A stretch of 64,000 bases of DNA. It comes from Adenophora triphylla var. japonica (taxonomy: Eukaryota; Streptophyta; Magnoliopsida; Asterales; Campanulaceae). Position numbers and translations under genes: made by a program. The DNA is taken from positions 1 through 64,000 of the forward strand of contig JAFEMH010000983.1 of NCBI GenBank assembly GCA_022495995.1, read 5' to 3'. The notes beneath the pieces are model-generated. The model saw only the letters and a program-made list of their open reading frames with translations, was not told where the DNA came from and did no database searches. Positions 32,340 through 42,840 of this stretch are shown here, piece by piece. Each line of letters opens with the position of its first letter. Within the stretch, counting starts at the first letter, position 1.

Positions 32340-35154
32340 ATTTTGGTTCCAAGCATAAAATTGAAACCTGCCTTCAAGTTCTCCAAGCGATCATTAACTT
32401 CATCATTTACCTCATTGAGCTTGACCTTGAGCATATCTCCCACAGTATTCATCTTTACTTCCATGTCTCCTTTAAGTGTATCTAACTCTCCTAGGATACT
32501 CACTTGCATTGAATCCAGAGCGGTTTGAATGGACAAAGATGAGGTTGAAGCTGGCTGCTGCGGTTGAGATCTGGAGTTGAAAGATTCAATTAGCTCAGTC
32601 TTCATTTTCTCCAAATATTTCTCAATGGTGTCCCAGATCAAGTCTCCACAAATTGCAAGCATATTTTTGACATCTTCACCAGAGGCAGAAGCACCAACAT
32701 ACTCTATTACATTATCAGCTAACTGTTGCTTAAAATTTGACAAAGTGGATTCAACAGTTGCTTTCACAATGTTTGCGGTTTGGTCACCCGCGGTTGACTG
32801 CGATTTCTCCCCCTTAATGGCATCCATCAATTGGGATTTCTGAATGGCCATTTCATGGGTTTGAGAGTCAACCCTTTCCTAAAGAGCGCGGTTTGAATCA
32901 GCCAGAAGGCGATTGGATTCAGTGACCTTGAGCATGTGGCCTTGATTGAGAAGGAGTTGGGATTGGATGAGTTAGAGAGTTGAAAGAATTAGGCAGTAGT
33001 CAGAAGGAGGGGCGGTTGAAGTGGAAGGAATATGGGTAAAGGAGGGAGGCAATTGAGAAACGGTAGGAGGAGCGGTTTGAACAATGGGTGGAGATTGAGT
33101 GGGAAGGGAAGTTTGAGGTAGTTGGGTATAAAGGGTTTGAAATATGCGGGCGGCTGGGATGGTATAAGGTGATGCGATTGAGGGTGGAATGGGAAGGGTT
33201 GGAGATAAGGAGATAGGATCAGTTGGAAGAGGGGCAGTTTGGTTCGAAGGAGGAATTATGGTAGTTGGAAGGGAGGAGGTTTTAGGAGGTGAGTTGGAGA
33301 AGGAGTTTGTTTGGGAGGTGTGAACTGAAATTGGAAGGGTATTTTGTTGTTGGGGTGAGTTATGAGGAGTAGGAGTTTTAGAATGATGAGGAGGTGAGGG
33401 AGTAGGGGTTCTGTTACGGTTTGAAAGAGGAGGGGATAGGGCACAGTTAGAAGGAGGTGGAGATTGATCGCGGTTGGAATGAGGGGGTGAAGGAGTGGGA
33501 GTTCTATTTTGGGACATAGAGATGGCTAAGCCTACTGTTGGTTTGGAGGTTCATTCAGAAAAGGCTGGGCCTAAGTTAGAATCATTGACAGAAGGGTATG
33601 GGAGTTAGAATGAGAAGGTGTAGGAGAAGGAGATGGGGATGGAGAGAGATAAGGAGAAGGAGGTTGTTGGGCCACACGTTATTAAAAATGATTGGACCCT
33701 TTGGTTGGGGTTTTCTTTTTGGCAATTTGTTTGAACCTTCTTTTTCTATGGTTTTCCCCCTGAGCGTTTGAAGATCTACGCGATTGAGTGGGAGAATGCG
33801 GTTTGGGTGAGGGAGATTTGGCTGGTGAGGAGTGGTGAGAATGGATGGGGGAATGAATAGGATATAGCGGTTGGTTTTGTATAGGTGATTGAGGTGGTGT
33901 TTGGATAAGTGGTTAGGTTGGAGGCGATTGAGGTGAAGGCTGCGGTTGAGGTTGAGGAGGCGGTTGAGAGTCAGGTTCCTTAGACTTGCCCTTTGCAGCC
34001 TTTTTCTTAGTCGCATTTTCCTCAATTCTGGCTATTTCAGCCTTATAGTAGGCAGCCAAATCCTCTTCAGACATCTTGTCCAGAACCACCTTGGATTGCT
34101 TGGACTTCTTGGCTCTTGCAACCAAACTTGGAATTTCCTCTTCTTCTTCTTCATCAACTAGGGTCATCTTTTCATTACCTTTTTGGCTTGTTCCAGCACA
34201 AGCAGCAGCAGCAGCAGCACGCGGTTTGGCTGATGCGGTCCTTGCTTTCTTTGCAGGCGGTTTAGCAGCAAGATTTAGCTTCCTTGAGGCCTTCTTGATT
34301 GCCTTGCCAATACCTTGGACTACGGTCTCAGGAGTCATTTCCACATACAACTCCATGGGTTGATAGGTGTCAGCTTCATAAAGTGCTTTGTAATCAGCAT
34401 TCCCAAAGGAGTATCTGAAGTTATGGCACACTCTCAGACCTAGGGATTCCTCATTTCCCCAATGAATAGACATTTTTGGAGTGGAGATCCTCAACTCTTC
34501 CAGATGCTGGTAGTTGGCAAAGATGGCAGTTAACAGTCTGCAGAAGGGTCTCCATCTTGCAACTTCATGCTTGGTTTTTGACTGGTAGGTATCAATGTTG
34601 TTGGCAAGCTCTCTCAGAAGAATCCTGGGCCAATGGAGTTTGATTCCATTATAGATGGCACATCAGTACATCCACTGCTGGGAGGTGAAGTTGTTGTGGT
34701 TTCCAGTCTTTCCATAAACAGACTTCCCAACTATATAGCACAGGTGGCTCATAATCTCACCAAAAGCTTTCCTTGGCACCTTCTTGTAATACCCAGTCAA
34801 GGAGGAGAGTTTACCAGTAGTTATAGAAGCAGTTGCATCCATAACCGCTTGAGTAACTTCAAGAGGAGCACCAGAAATATTGAACTCGAAGGTGCTTCGA
34901 ATGTCCAGGTAGTCAATGGAGACATCAAAGCCTTCAACAGTGCCAGTCAGGCAGTTGATCTTCTTTCCATCTACAATTTCTCGTCGTCCTGGCTTTGCAG
35001 TTGCATAGAACTGGTCCACGAATGCAGGAATAGTATAGGTCTGCTTCTTGTTGAAGAGAGGAAGGATTTCCGTAGCATCCAACTTTCTGATAAGCTCTCT
35101 GCCAAGTGCATCTGTCTGTAATTTAGGTTCATTAATTTACCAACCTGATAGAAA

Positions 35155-36150
35155 GAATTTAGGTTCCTACACAAGAAAATGTCAAAGTTAGATCCATTTT
35201 AGAGATTCACAGTTTACAAGCGGTTTGAGCACTCATGCGGTCAGCAACGGTGCAGTTTTTAGAAGCGAAAAATTTTAACCCAAGTTCACTGTGAATACAA
35301 GGCATGGAAATAAGTAAGAAAATATGAAAGTATGATTGCTAGTACGTGGCATTATAATCCAAAGTTAACCCACACTTCCAAGAAGTGCCTGAGGGGAAGG
35401 TCTTGGTTTCCAGCCTATATACTAAGCAATACTTAAGTAAGTTCAGCATGCAGTTGCAAAATATATACAAGCAGTTACCAACATACGGTTTGAAACAAAC
35501 AAAGATAAGCGGTTGATAACTTGTGGTTTCAAATCAATTAAGCATGTGGTTTAGATATGGGAAGCAGTCTTACACATGTGGTTGCAAACATGCATGCGAT
35601 TGAAAAGAATGTGGTTCAAGTGCAGAGATGAAGTTCAAAATTTTCTAAAATATTCTAAGTGTGCAAAAAACAAGATTGAAAATCATAGAAACCCAAAACA
35701 TAAGAAATTTTCAGAAAAGCATATAAACAGTCACATGAATGCACGAAGAACACGAAGAACAGAGATTTATCAAAAGTTAAACAAAATCAATAAATAATAT
35801 GTCAAAATGATCACATTGGGAAATGGAATGAGAATATGACAATAAAAATTCAACCTTTATCAAGAATCATCAAGAAATATCAAAAAACACGAGAAAAAGA
35901 AAGACTTAAAAATCCAAAATCAGTACCCAAAACATGTATTGATCCTAAAATAAAGTACAAAATCAGAATCTAGGCATGAATCCGAACAAAACCCAAGTAA
36001 TTTCATCCAAAATAATCAAGAAATGAAGTAGGAATGAACAAAGGACAGTTCATGGGTTTCGAAGGTTCAATGTTCATCAATGGCAGTTTAAGCAAGTAAG
36101 AAGTGCAGAAAACTAAAGGGATAAAGTTTCAGAAACCATAACATATCAAT
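35155..36150 (-). other. Probable intron/leader of the copia-2 extra ORF
   Basis: AT-rich, frame-closed on the minus strand. It contains GCGGTT and decayed forms (GCGGTT 35220 and 35510, GCGGTC 35237, several GTGGTT/GCAGTT at 35450-35620). A CAG acceptor is plausible at about 35150; the donor is not certain. Confidence 0.4.
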
Positions 36151-36170
36151 GAAGGGCTTCTTTGGTGCCA

Positions 36171-36310
36171 TTGAAGGTTTTGAGAAATATTTAAGGGTTT
36201 TTGAAAGTTTTTGAAGAGAGAGAAGATGAGTTTGGTAGAGAGAAGGTACGAATGGCAGAGGGTGACAGAGAGAAGAGTTGAAATTGTAGAATGTGATAGC
36301 TATTTATAGG
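36171..36310 (-). promoter_or_regulatory. Internal promoter and 5' UTR of the copia-2 extra ORF
   Basis: Minus strand: TATA box CCTATAAATAGC at 36299-36310, then a CT-rich leader (CTTCTCTCTGTCACCC..., CCTTCTCTCTACC...) and ATG at 36171 in good context (CCTTCAATGGCACC). The arrangement is that of a plant Pol II promoter placed after pol and before the extra ORF. The 13-15-bp-spaced GCGGTT array lies 286-382 bp upstream. Confidence 0.6.
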
Positions 36311-36593
36311 AAATTTTCAGGTTTAGAACAGTTGAAAAGACAGTTTTATTTTCCCATAAAATGAATCATTACCCCTGTTGCACCCTTTCATCTTCTTCTC
36401 AAAGCCCTATGGGCTGACATGAAGACTTTAAATGCCAATGTTCCCTTTGCATTAAATGCATTTAAAATTTGAAATAACGTGGAAAAACATTTGCAAATAT
36501 ACCCTTATGCCAAAATAAGGACTAAAAATAAATAAAAGAATTTGAACAGTTTTTTTTAAAGGATAAGAAATAAAAAATACTCTAAGTTGAAAT

Positions 36594-36690
36594 GCGGTTG
36601 AGATCCATGCGGTCAGGCTGCATCAAGCGGTTTGGCATTGGCGGTTGGCTGCACGCGGTTGACTACATGCGGTTTTGATACACGCGGTTT
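36594..36690. promoter_or_regulatory. GCGGTT motif array upstream of the internal promoter
   Basis: GCGGTT starts at 36594, 36627, 36641, 36655, 36669 and 36684, with GCGGTC at 36609. Gaps are 15, 18, 14, 14, 14 and 15 bp. Apart from the motif the sequence does not resemble the LTR array. Confidence 0.7.
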
Positions 36691-36743
36691 CAATCTAAAT
36701 TCCACAATCTCAACACACAAGTTAGTAAATAAAAAGTATGGAA

Positions 36744-38219
36744 TCATTTAATTTCAAGCATACCCATTTCTCCTATGAGGAATGAAAACCTCTTGGAGTC
36801 CAGAGCTTTGGTGAGGATGTCAGCAATCTGGTTGTCTGTCCCCATATACTCAAGATGGATATTCCTCTTTTCCACATGGTCTTTGAGAAAATGATACTTG
36901 ATATCTATATGCTTGGTCTTGGAATGCATGACAGGATTGTTGGAGACTAAAATTGTTGAAGTGTTGTCACACATGATAGGGCAATTTCCTTCTTCAATTC
37001 CATAGTCCACCAACTGCTGCTTCATCCAAAGGATTTGACAGCAACAACTTCCAGCAGCAATATACTCAGCCTCTGTGGTTGACACTGAAACTGATGATTG
37101 CTTCTTGCTAGCCCAAGCAACTAGTCTGTTCCCAAGGAAATGACAAGTACCACTAGTACTTTTTCTATCAATTGTGCAAGCTGCATAATCTGCATCTGAA
37201 TAACCTATGAGATTGAAATTCGAATCTTTGGAATACCAAATTCCAAGGTTAGTTGTTCCAGATAAATAGCGGATTATACGCTTGACTGCAATCAAATGTG
37301 CTTCTCTAGGATCTGCTTGATAGCGAGCACACACACAGACACTAAACATGATATCGGGCCTATTAGTAGTTAAATAAAGTAATGAGCCAATCATACCTCG
37401 ATATAGGGTTTGATCAACCTTCTTACCTTTTAGATCCTTATCTAGCTTATTGCCGGTGGCCATAGGAGTATCGTATGCTTTTTCATTCTCTAGTCCAAAC
37501 TTCTTTATCAACTCCTTGGTGTATTTGGCTTGGCTGAGGAAAATACCTTCTTCGCATTGCTTGATTTGAAGCCCAAGGAAGAATGTTAATTCTCCCATCA
37601 TGCTAATATCAAACTTGCTTTTCATTAGCTTCTCAAAACGCTTACAAAGCAACTCATTAGTAGAACCAAAAATGATATCATCAACATATATTTGAACGAG
37701 TAAGGAATGATCATTGTATTTGGCAATAAAAAGAGTTGTATCAATTTTACCGCGTTTAAATCCTTTTTCTAGTAAAAATTTAGATAGAGTCTCATACCAT
37801 GCCCTTGAAGCTTGCTTAAGTCCATACAAAGCTTTCTGGAGTTTGTAGACATGATTGGGAAATTTAGAGTCTTCAAATCCAGGCGGTTGGGCAACATACA
37901 CGGTCTCTTGAAGTTCACCATTGAGGAAAGCACTCTTCACGTCCATTTGATATAACTTGAACTGCTTGAAAGAGGCGTAGGCTAAGAAGATTCTGCTAGC
38001 TTCTAATCTTGCAACTGGAGCAAAGGTTTCATCATAATCAATTCCTTCTTCTTGCCTATATCCTTGTGCAACCAACCTTGCTTTATTTCTTGTGATGCTT
38101 CCATTCTTGTCTATCTTATTCCTAAACACCCACTTAGTTCCTATCACTCCTTGATCTTGAGGTCTAGGCACCAATGTCCAGACCTTGCATCTTTCAAACT
38201 GGTTGAGTTCCTCTTGCAT
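36744..38219 (-). CDS. Reverse transcriptase-RNase H of copia-2
   Basis: 491 open codons. RT begins with [20 protein letters not shown] and has [43 protein letters not shown] and the active site [13 protein letters not shown] (about residue 215). RNase H has [20 protein letters not shown] and [20 protein letters not shown], ending [20 protein letters not shown]. It copies the element's RNA and removes the template. This domain is still open while the flanking pol segments are shifted, so the insertion is not very old. SIRE-type by overall wording. Confidence 0.9.
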   Translation of the reverse strand: MQEELNQFERCKVWTLVPRPQDQGVIGTKWVFRNKIDKNGSITRNKARLVAQGYRQEEGIDYDETFAPVARLEASRIFLAYASFKQFKLYQMDVKSAFLNGELQETVYVAQPPGFEDSKFPNHVYKLQKALYGLKQASRAWYETLSKFLLEKGFKRGKIDTTLFIAKYNDHSLLVQIYVDDIIFGSTNELLCKRFEKLMKSKFDISMMGELTFFLGLQIKQCEEGIFLSQAKYTKELIKKFGLENEKAYDTPMATGNKLDKDLKGKKVDQTLYRGMIGSLLYLTTNRPDIMFSVCVCARYQADPREAHLIAVKRIIRYLSGTTNLGIWYSKDSNFNLIGYSDADYAACTIDRKSTSGTCHFLGNRLVAWASKKQSSVSVSTTEAEYIAAGSCCCQILWMKQQLVDYGIEEGNCPIMCDNTSTILVSNNPVMHSKTKHIDIKYHFLKDHVEKRNIHLEYMGTDNQIADILTKALDSKRFSFLIGEMGMLEIK

Positions 38220-39511
38220 AGCAACGACCCAACTGGAATCTTGGAGTGCTTCATCAATCTTCTTGGGTTCAATTTGAGATAACAGGGAGGTATGTTAATC
38301 ATAGTTTGATATCCTTGTTTGAACACCAGAAAACAAATCACCAATAACATTTGTGAGGGGGTGACTACTGACTTCACGAACCTCTGGGGGTAAATCTGGT
38401 TGAACTGAGGTTTGCTGAAGATCTTCAATTGAAACATCGTTAGATCCTTCAGCAAAGTCATGGAAGTTAAGTTGACGAAGAGGTTTAATAAGCTGGATAG
38501 GGGAATTTTCAATAACTTCTTCTTCCCTGGCGATTGCATCTGGAGAATGAACTTCAGGTGCGGTTTGATAGTTTTGGTTTGAGGGAATTTCAGTTGAGGG
38601 TGCTGGATTTTGCGGTTGAGGTTCAGGTGCGGTTCTAGAGGATTCATCTATTTCATTATGCTCAGCAAAATCATCAACAACATTTGGAGCCAAATGTGGC
38701 TCAAGGAGAGAATGTTCATCAAATGTAACATGGACAGAATCAACTATCTTTAAACTAGTTTTATTAAAACACGGAAAGCTTTAGAATACCCAACAAAAAT
38801 ACCTTCATCGGCCTTGACTCCGAATTTACCTCTATTTTCTCTTCCGTTGTAGAGGATAAAGCATTTGCAGCCAAAGATCTTGAAGAATGCAATGTTGGGG
38901 GTTCTTCCTCTCCAAAGCTCATATGGAGTCTTGTTATAGGTCTTGTTCATGAGAGAGCGGTTCTGAGTGAAGCATGCTGTGTTGATTGCTTCAGTCCAGA
39001 AATACTGAGGCTTCTTGGCTTCATATATCATTGTCTTCCCCGCTTCTATCAACGTCCTGTTCTTTCTTTCCACAACCCCATTTTGTTGTGGAACACCAGC
39101 AGTTGAGAAATTGTGACCAATCCCATGGTCATCACAATACTGAGCAACACCGTTGTTCTTAAATTCTGTTCCATTATCTGATCGAACACTAATGATGTCG
39201 TCTTCTTTTTGAGTCTGGAGCCGTCTAAAGAGGGAGGTTAAGATGTCATAGCAATCATCCTTAGAAATCATCATCTCAACCCATGTATATCTTGAGTAAT
39301 CATCCACCACCACTAAAGTGTATCTACTTCCTCCAATGCTGACAATGGTAATGGGTCCAAACAAATCTATGTGAAGCAGTTGAGGGCGCGGTCTTGCTGG
39401 TGAAAGATGATGCGGTTTGCTTACCAAGTTGACATGCACTGCATTTCTCTGGTTGGTGGTCAGCCACTTTGGATAAACCACGAACGAGGTTTTCCCTTCC
39501 AATCTTTGCAA
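38220..39511 (-). pseudogene. Integrase of copia-2, frameshifted at C-terminal side
   Basis: The open part 39511-38750 has HIDLFGPITIVSIGGSRYTL, SDNGTEFKNNG and GVPQQNGVVERKNRTLIEAG, so all three catalytic residues (D, D, E) are present, then KTPYELWRGRTPNIAFFKIF and DEGIFVGYS. At about 38760 the frame shifts. 38693-38295 encodes a Pro/Glu/Ser-rich linker with AACCGC-containing codons, and another shift joins the RT near 38290. The zinc-binding HHCC region begins in the preceding frame. Confidence 0.82.
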
Positions 39512-39971
39512 GATACTTGAAGTTCAAGTGGCTCAACCTTTTGTGCCATAGCCAACTATTTTCTCTCACATTTTTAGCTACAAAACAGAGATTAGTAATA
39601 CTAAATGCGGAATTTAGATCAATAATGTAAATATTACTCTTACGAATCCCTGTGAGTAGGGTGACTCCGGAAATGCTATCTTTGATAAAGCAATTTGATG
39701 ACGTGAAGTTGCAAAGCATTCCTTTGTCGCAAAATTGAGAAATTGAAAGGAGGTTGTGCTTGAGTCCTTCAACAAGAGAAACATTCTCAATGGTTAGGTT
39801 TCCTCTCCTTATTACACCATACCCAATGGTTTTTCCTTTGTTGTTGTCACCAAAGGTTACAGATGGACCACTTGCTTCAATGACATATTCAAGTAATGAT
39901 CTATCTCCAGTCATATGTCTTGAGCAACCACTGTCAAGATACCATTCATTATCCTTGGAGTGACCAGCCAT
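39324..39971 (-). pseudogene. Protease and GAG-pre-integrase of copia-2
   Basis: Starts MAGHSKDNEWYLDSGCSRHM; DSG is the aspartic protease active site of copia. Then GYGVIRRGNLTIENVSLVEG and HNLLSISQFCDKGMLCNFTS, the GAG-pre-integrase WLWHKRLSHLNFKYLAKIGR, and the zinc-finger CSACQLGKQ. The frame is lost just before the integrase core, where AQHW-type out-of-frame text begins. Confidence 0.85.
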
Positions 39972-40029
39972 TAAGTAGAACCTGAAATGTAAACATTAAG
40001 ACGAGGTCCCCCTTTATTCCTTGGGTCAT

Positions 40030-42359
40030 GAGGTTAGCAACCTTTAATGACCCACACCAGGTTTACACTTTCTAGCATTGAGTGTGAACCACAAAAGGCA
40101 TTCTGTAGCCTTGTGATCTAAACCATCACACACAGAGCATTTATAAAAGCTACAAGCATCATGAGATTTTACTAACTCCTTACCTTTCTTAGGAGTTGCA
40201 TGCGGTTTGGGAACAACGGTTTTGGCTTTGACAAAGGTAGGTATCTTTGGTTTGATCGCGGTTTTTCTAGGAACGCTCCCCTTGTTTTTGAATGCAGGAG
40301 GTGCGGTCGAAGAAGAAGGGCGGTCAGCCTTACAGTTGGCAACACCACCAATTCCACCAGGAGCGGTTGGAGTAGAGGTGTGGTCAGCTGCGTAAGAAAC
40401 CTCCTCTGCATCTTCACTCTCAAAATCTTTTCCTTTTATCTGAGAGTTTTTCCCAAACTGTTTCTATGGGCTGACATAATGGAAGTTAAGTGGAGCCTTT
40501 TGTTCCTGTCCTTTACCCTTAGAACCAGCACGCTTCTCCTTAGGAATTTCTTTAGTTAGTTTCAAAATTTCCTCATCCTTTTCACAGCAGGATGCACACT
40601 TCTCCTTTTCACCTGTTTGGAATCCTAGGCCTTCTTTAATTCCACTGGCCGTTTGGGATTCTAAAATTTGATCCAAGGTGACACGTGATTTGGTCCACTC
40701 ATCAATAATCTTTTGGATTTCTTGATTTTGAGCAACCAAATCATCGTTCCTAAGTTGAAGTGCAGCAACCTTAGTTTCAAGGATACGGTTTTGATCGGCA
40801 AGAGGAGACATACTTTTGATGTGGTCCTTAAGATTTGAAATTTCAGACCTCATCACAGTTTTCTCCGTCTTGTACTGAGAAAGTTCATCATGAGCTAATG
40901 CTAAAGCTTTCTTAACATTAGAGAATTTTTGGATCATCATTTTTGCTTCCTTAAATATCCTTTCATGTTCCATAGGAGAAACTTCTTCCACCACCTTTTT
41001 CAAAATTTTCTCCGTTAGAGTTGCTTTTGAAGGTGGAGCATTTGAAGGGGGGAAAATGGGACGTGAATATGAACGACTCCCTATTTTAATGCTGGGAGTA
41101 AGTCTCACATCATCATCCAATTTAAAATTTGGAATTTTTATAGAAACCTCTTCATCCTCCATATCTAGCGACTCGATTGACTCAGTATCTGACTCATCGA
41201 AAGCATCTGCAACTAAGCAGAGATTAACCTCTTCGGTTTCATTGTCACTTCCCTCATCAGAATCTGTTTCAATTCCAGTTACTAATTCCTTAGAATTCTC
41301 TTCCTCTTCAGCAACCATTCCCTTGCGATGAGAAAATTTTGCAAGAGAGGTTTTCTTTTTCATGTATTCAAATCTTGGATGTGGACACTCAGATGCAAAG
41401 TGAACAGGTTTTCTACAGTTGTAGCAAACTAGATCACCCCTTTTCTTTGTATCAGCAGCCTTGGAAAAAGTTGCTGGAGGTTTGCCTTTAGAAAATGATT
41501 TTGTGAAAGGTTTTGAGGATTTTCTAAAATTTTTAAATCTTTTCACAAACATGGCAAAATCATCATCATCCATTCCAATGAGTGATGAGGTTGATATGGA
41601 AGGATCAGCGGTTTGATTGGATGTGGTTGGTTTCTCCTCATGTTCCACGACGGACATGGAAAGCGATTTGGTTTTCCCTTCAATCTCTTCAATATGATTT
41701 AATTTAAGTTCATAGACTCTAAGATTTGCATACAAGTTACTTAACGACCAAGTATTCAAAACTTTGGAGTCTTTTAGAGAGGTGGCATTATTTACCCATC
41801 TAGAACCTAAAGCAGCTAGGAAAGTCATATTGATTTCCTTATCAGTTAAAGTCTTGCCAAGAGATCTACATGCATTAACTACCTCAACATAGCGGTCATA
41901 GGTCTAACGCAGGGTTTCATTGGATTTCCTGTTGAAGTTGTTGTAAGATCTTTCAATGGCATATAATTTGTTCTCCTTGTACTCGTCATCACCTTCGAGG
42001 TAGCTCTCTATGGCATCCCACATCTGCTTTGCGGTTTTCAGATACATCACTTTTTGAAGGGTTGAAACGGGAAGGGTACCAGAAATGATGTGCCTCGCCT
42101 TGCTGTCCAAGGCAGCTAATCTCTTCTCTTCATCTAACCACTCGCCTTTTGGCTTTTGGACTCTGGAGTTGCTGCACTGGTGGCTAGATTGGTGTTGGCC
42201 TTCATGGGAACGAACGGGCCATTTGTCATGCACTCCACCAGCATCTCATCAATAGTCTCCAAATGAATAAGCATTCGGCATTTCCAGATGTCGAAGTGGT
42301 CTTCATCCAATGGGAATGTGTGAATATCTAACAGTTGTCATTGTTTTTGAGTTTGCCAT
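40030..42359 (-). pseudogene. gag and gag-pol linker of copia-2, broken
   Basis: ATG at 42359 as in copia-1. A frameshift lies near 42180 and an in-frame stop at 41906 (TLR-stop-TYDRY, where copia-1 has TLRQTYDRY). The long open part 41828-40464 has WSLSNLYANLRVYELKLNHI, a knuckle CYNCRKPVHFASEC (GH changed to VH), an acidic stretch, and a coiled-coil segment (KKALALAHDELSQYKTEKTV). It ends PLNFHYVSP. Near-identical in wording to copia-1 gag. Confidence 0.85.
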
Positions 42360-42412
42360 ATCGAATCGGCACACAAGTTGTTAAGCTTGAAAAACAGTGG
42401 TTTTATGTGTTT

Positions 42413-42424
42413 GCTCTGATACCA
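42413..42424 (-). promoter_or_regulatory. Primer-binding site of copia-2
   Basis: Minus strand TGGTATCAGAGC two bases after the 5' LTR tip (tRNA-iMet type). Confidence 0.9.
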
Positions 42425-42840
42425 CTTGTTGATCCCAAAGGTGGCAACAAGGGTGAAAAACAGCTAGAGGGGGGGGTGAATAGCTGTTTTAAATTTTTTG
42501 CTCTCTTTGAAAACTGAACATCTTGGCTTACAAAACCGCTTGCAGTTAATAAGATACTGCAAGTAGAGTTGTAAAATGCACAACGAAATATTCAAGTTAT
42601 AAAGCGGTTTTAGAGGTGCAGTTTTGCAATGCGGTTTTCAGTACGGTTCTTAAAACTGAAAAGTGAGGTTATGACAATAGTTAACTCCAAACACAATTAT
42701 CAATAATGGATAACTATAAATAAGATCAAACAGAGATAGAAATAAATAATTAGCAAGAACAGTAAATAAAAATGCAGAAATAAAGAACACAATATTTGGA
42801 GTAGTTCAATCGATAAACGATCTACATCCACTACTAAGAT

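Larger units (their letters stand above)
29361..36171 (-). pseudogene. Extra (env-like) ORF of copia-2, broken and interrupted
   Basis: Located after pol, where SIRE elements carry an additional ORF of unknown role. A first short exon probably starts at ATG 36171 (MAPKKPFID..). The main part begins near 35150 after an acceptor-like TTACAG: DATEILPLFNKKQTYTIPAF, then KAFGEIMSHLCYIVGKSVYG, resembling the putative plant transposon protein domain. One TGA breaks it near 34660. It continues with MRISTPKMSIHWGNEESLGL (34494), a Lys/Ala-rich stretch, EEEEEEIPSL and a Gln/Pro-rich stretch (33915-33965). Then come a long Pro/Ser-rich region (33517-32972) and a coiled-coil-like Lys/Glu segment (32851-32345). 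The C-terminus 29768-29361 ends in a Gln/Pro/His-rich tail. An LTR element splits it at 29769-32339. No membrane segment supports a true envelope. Confidence 0.65.
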
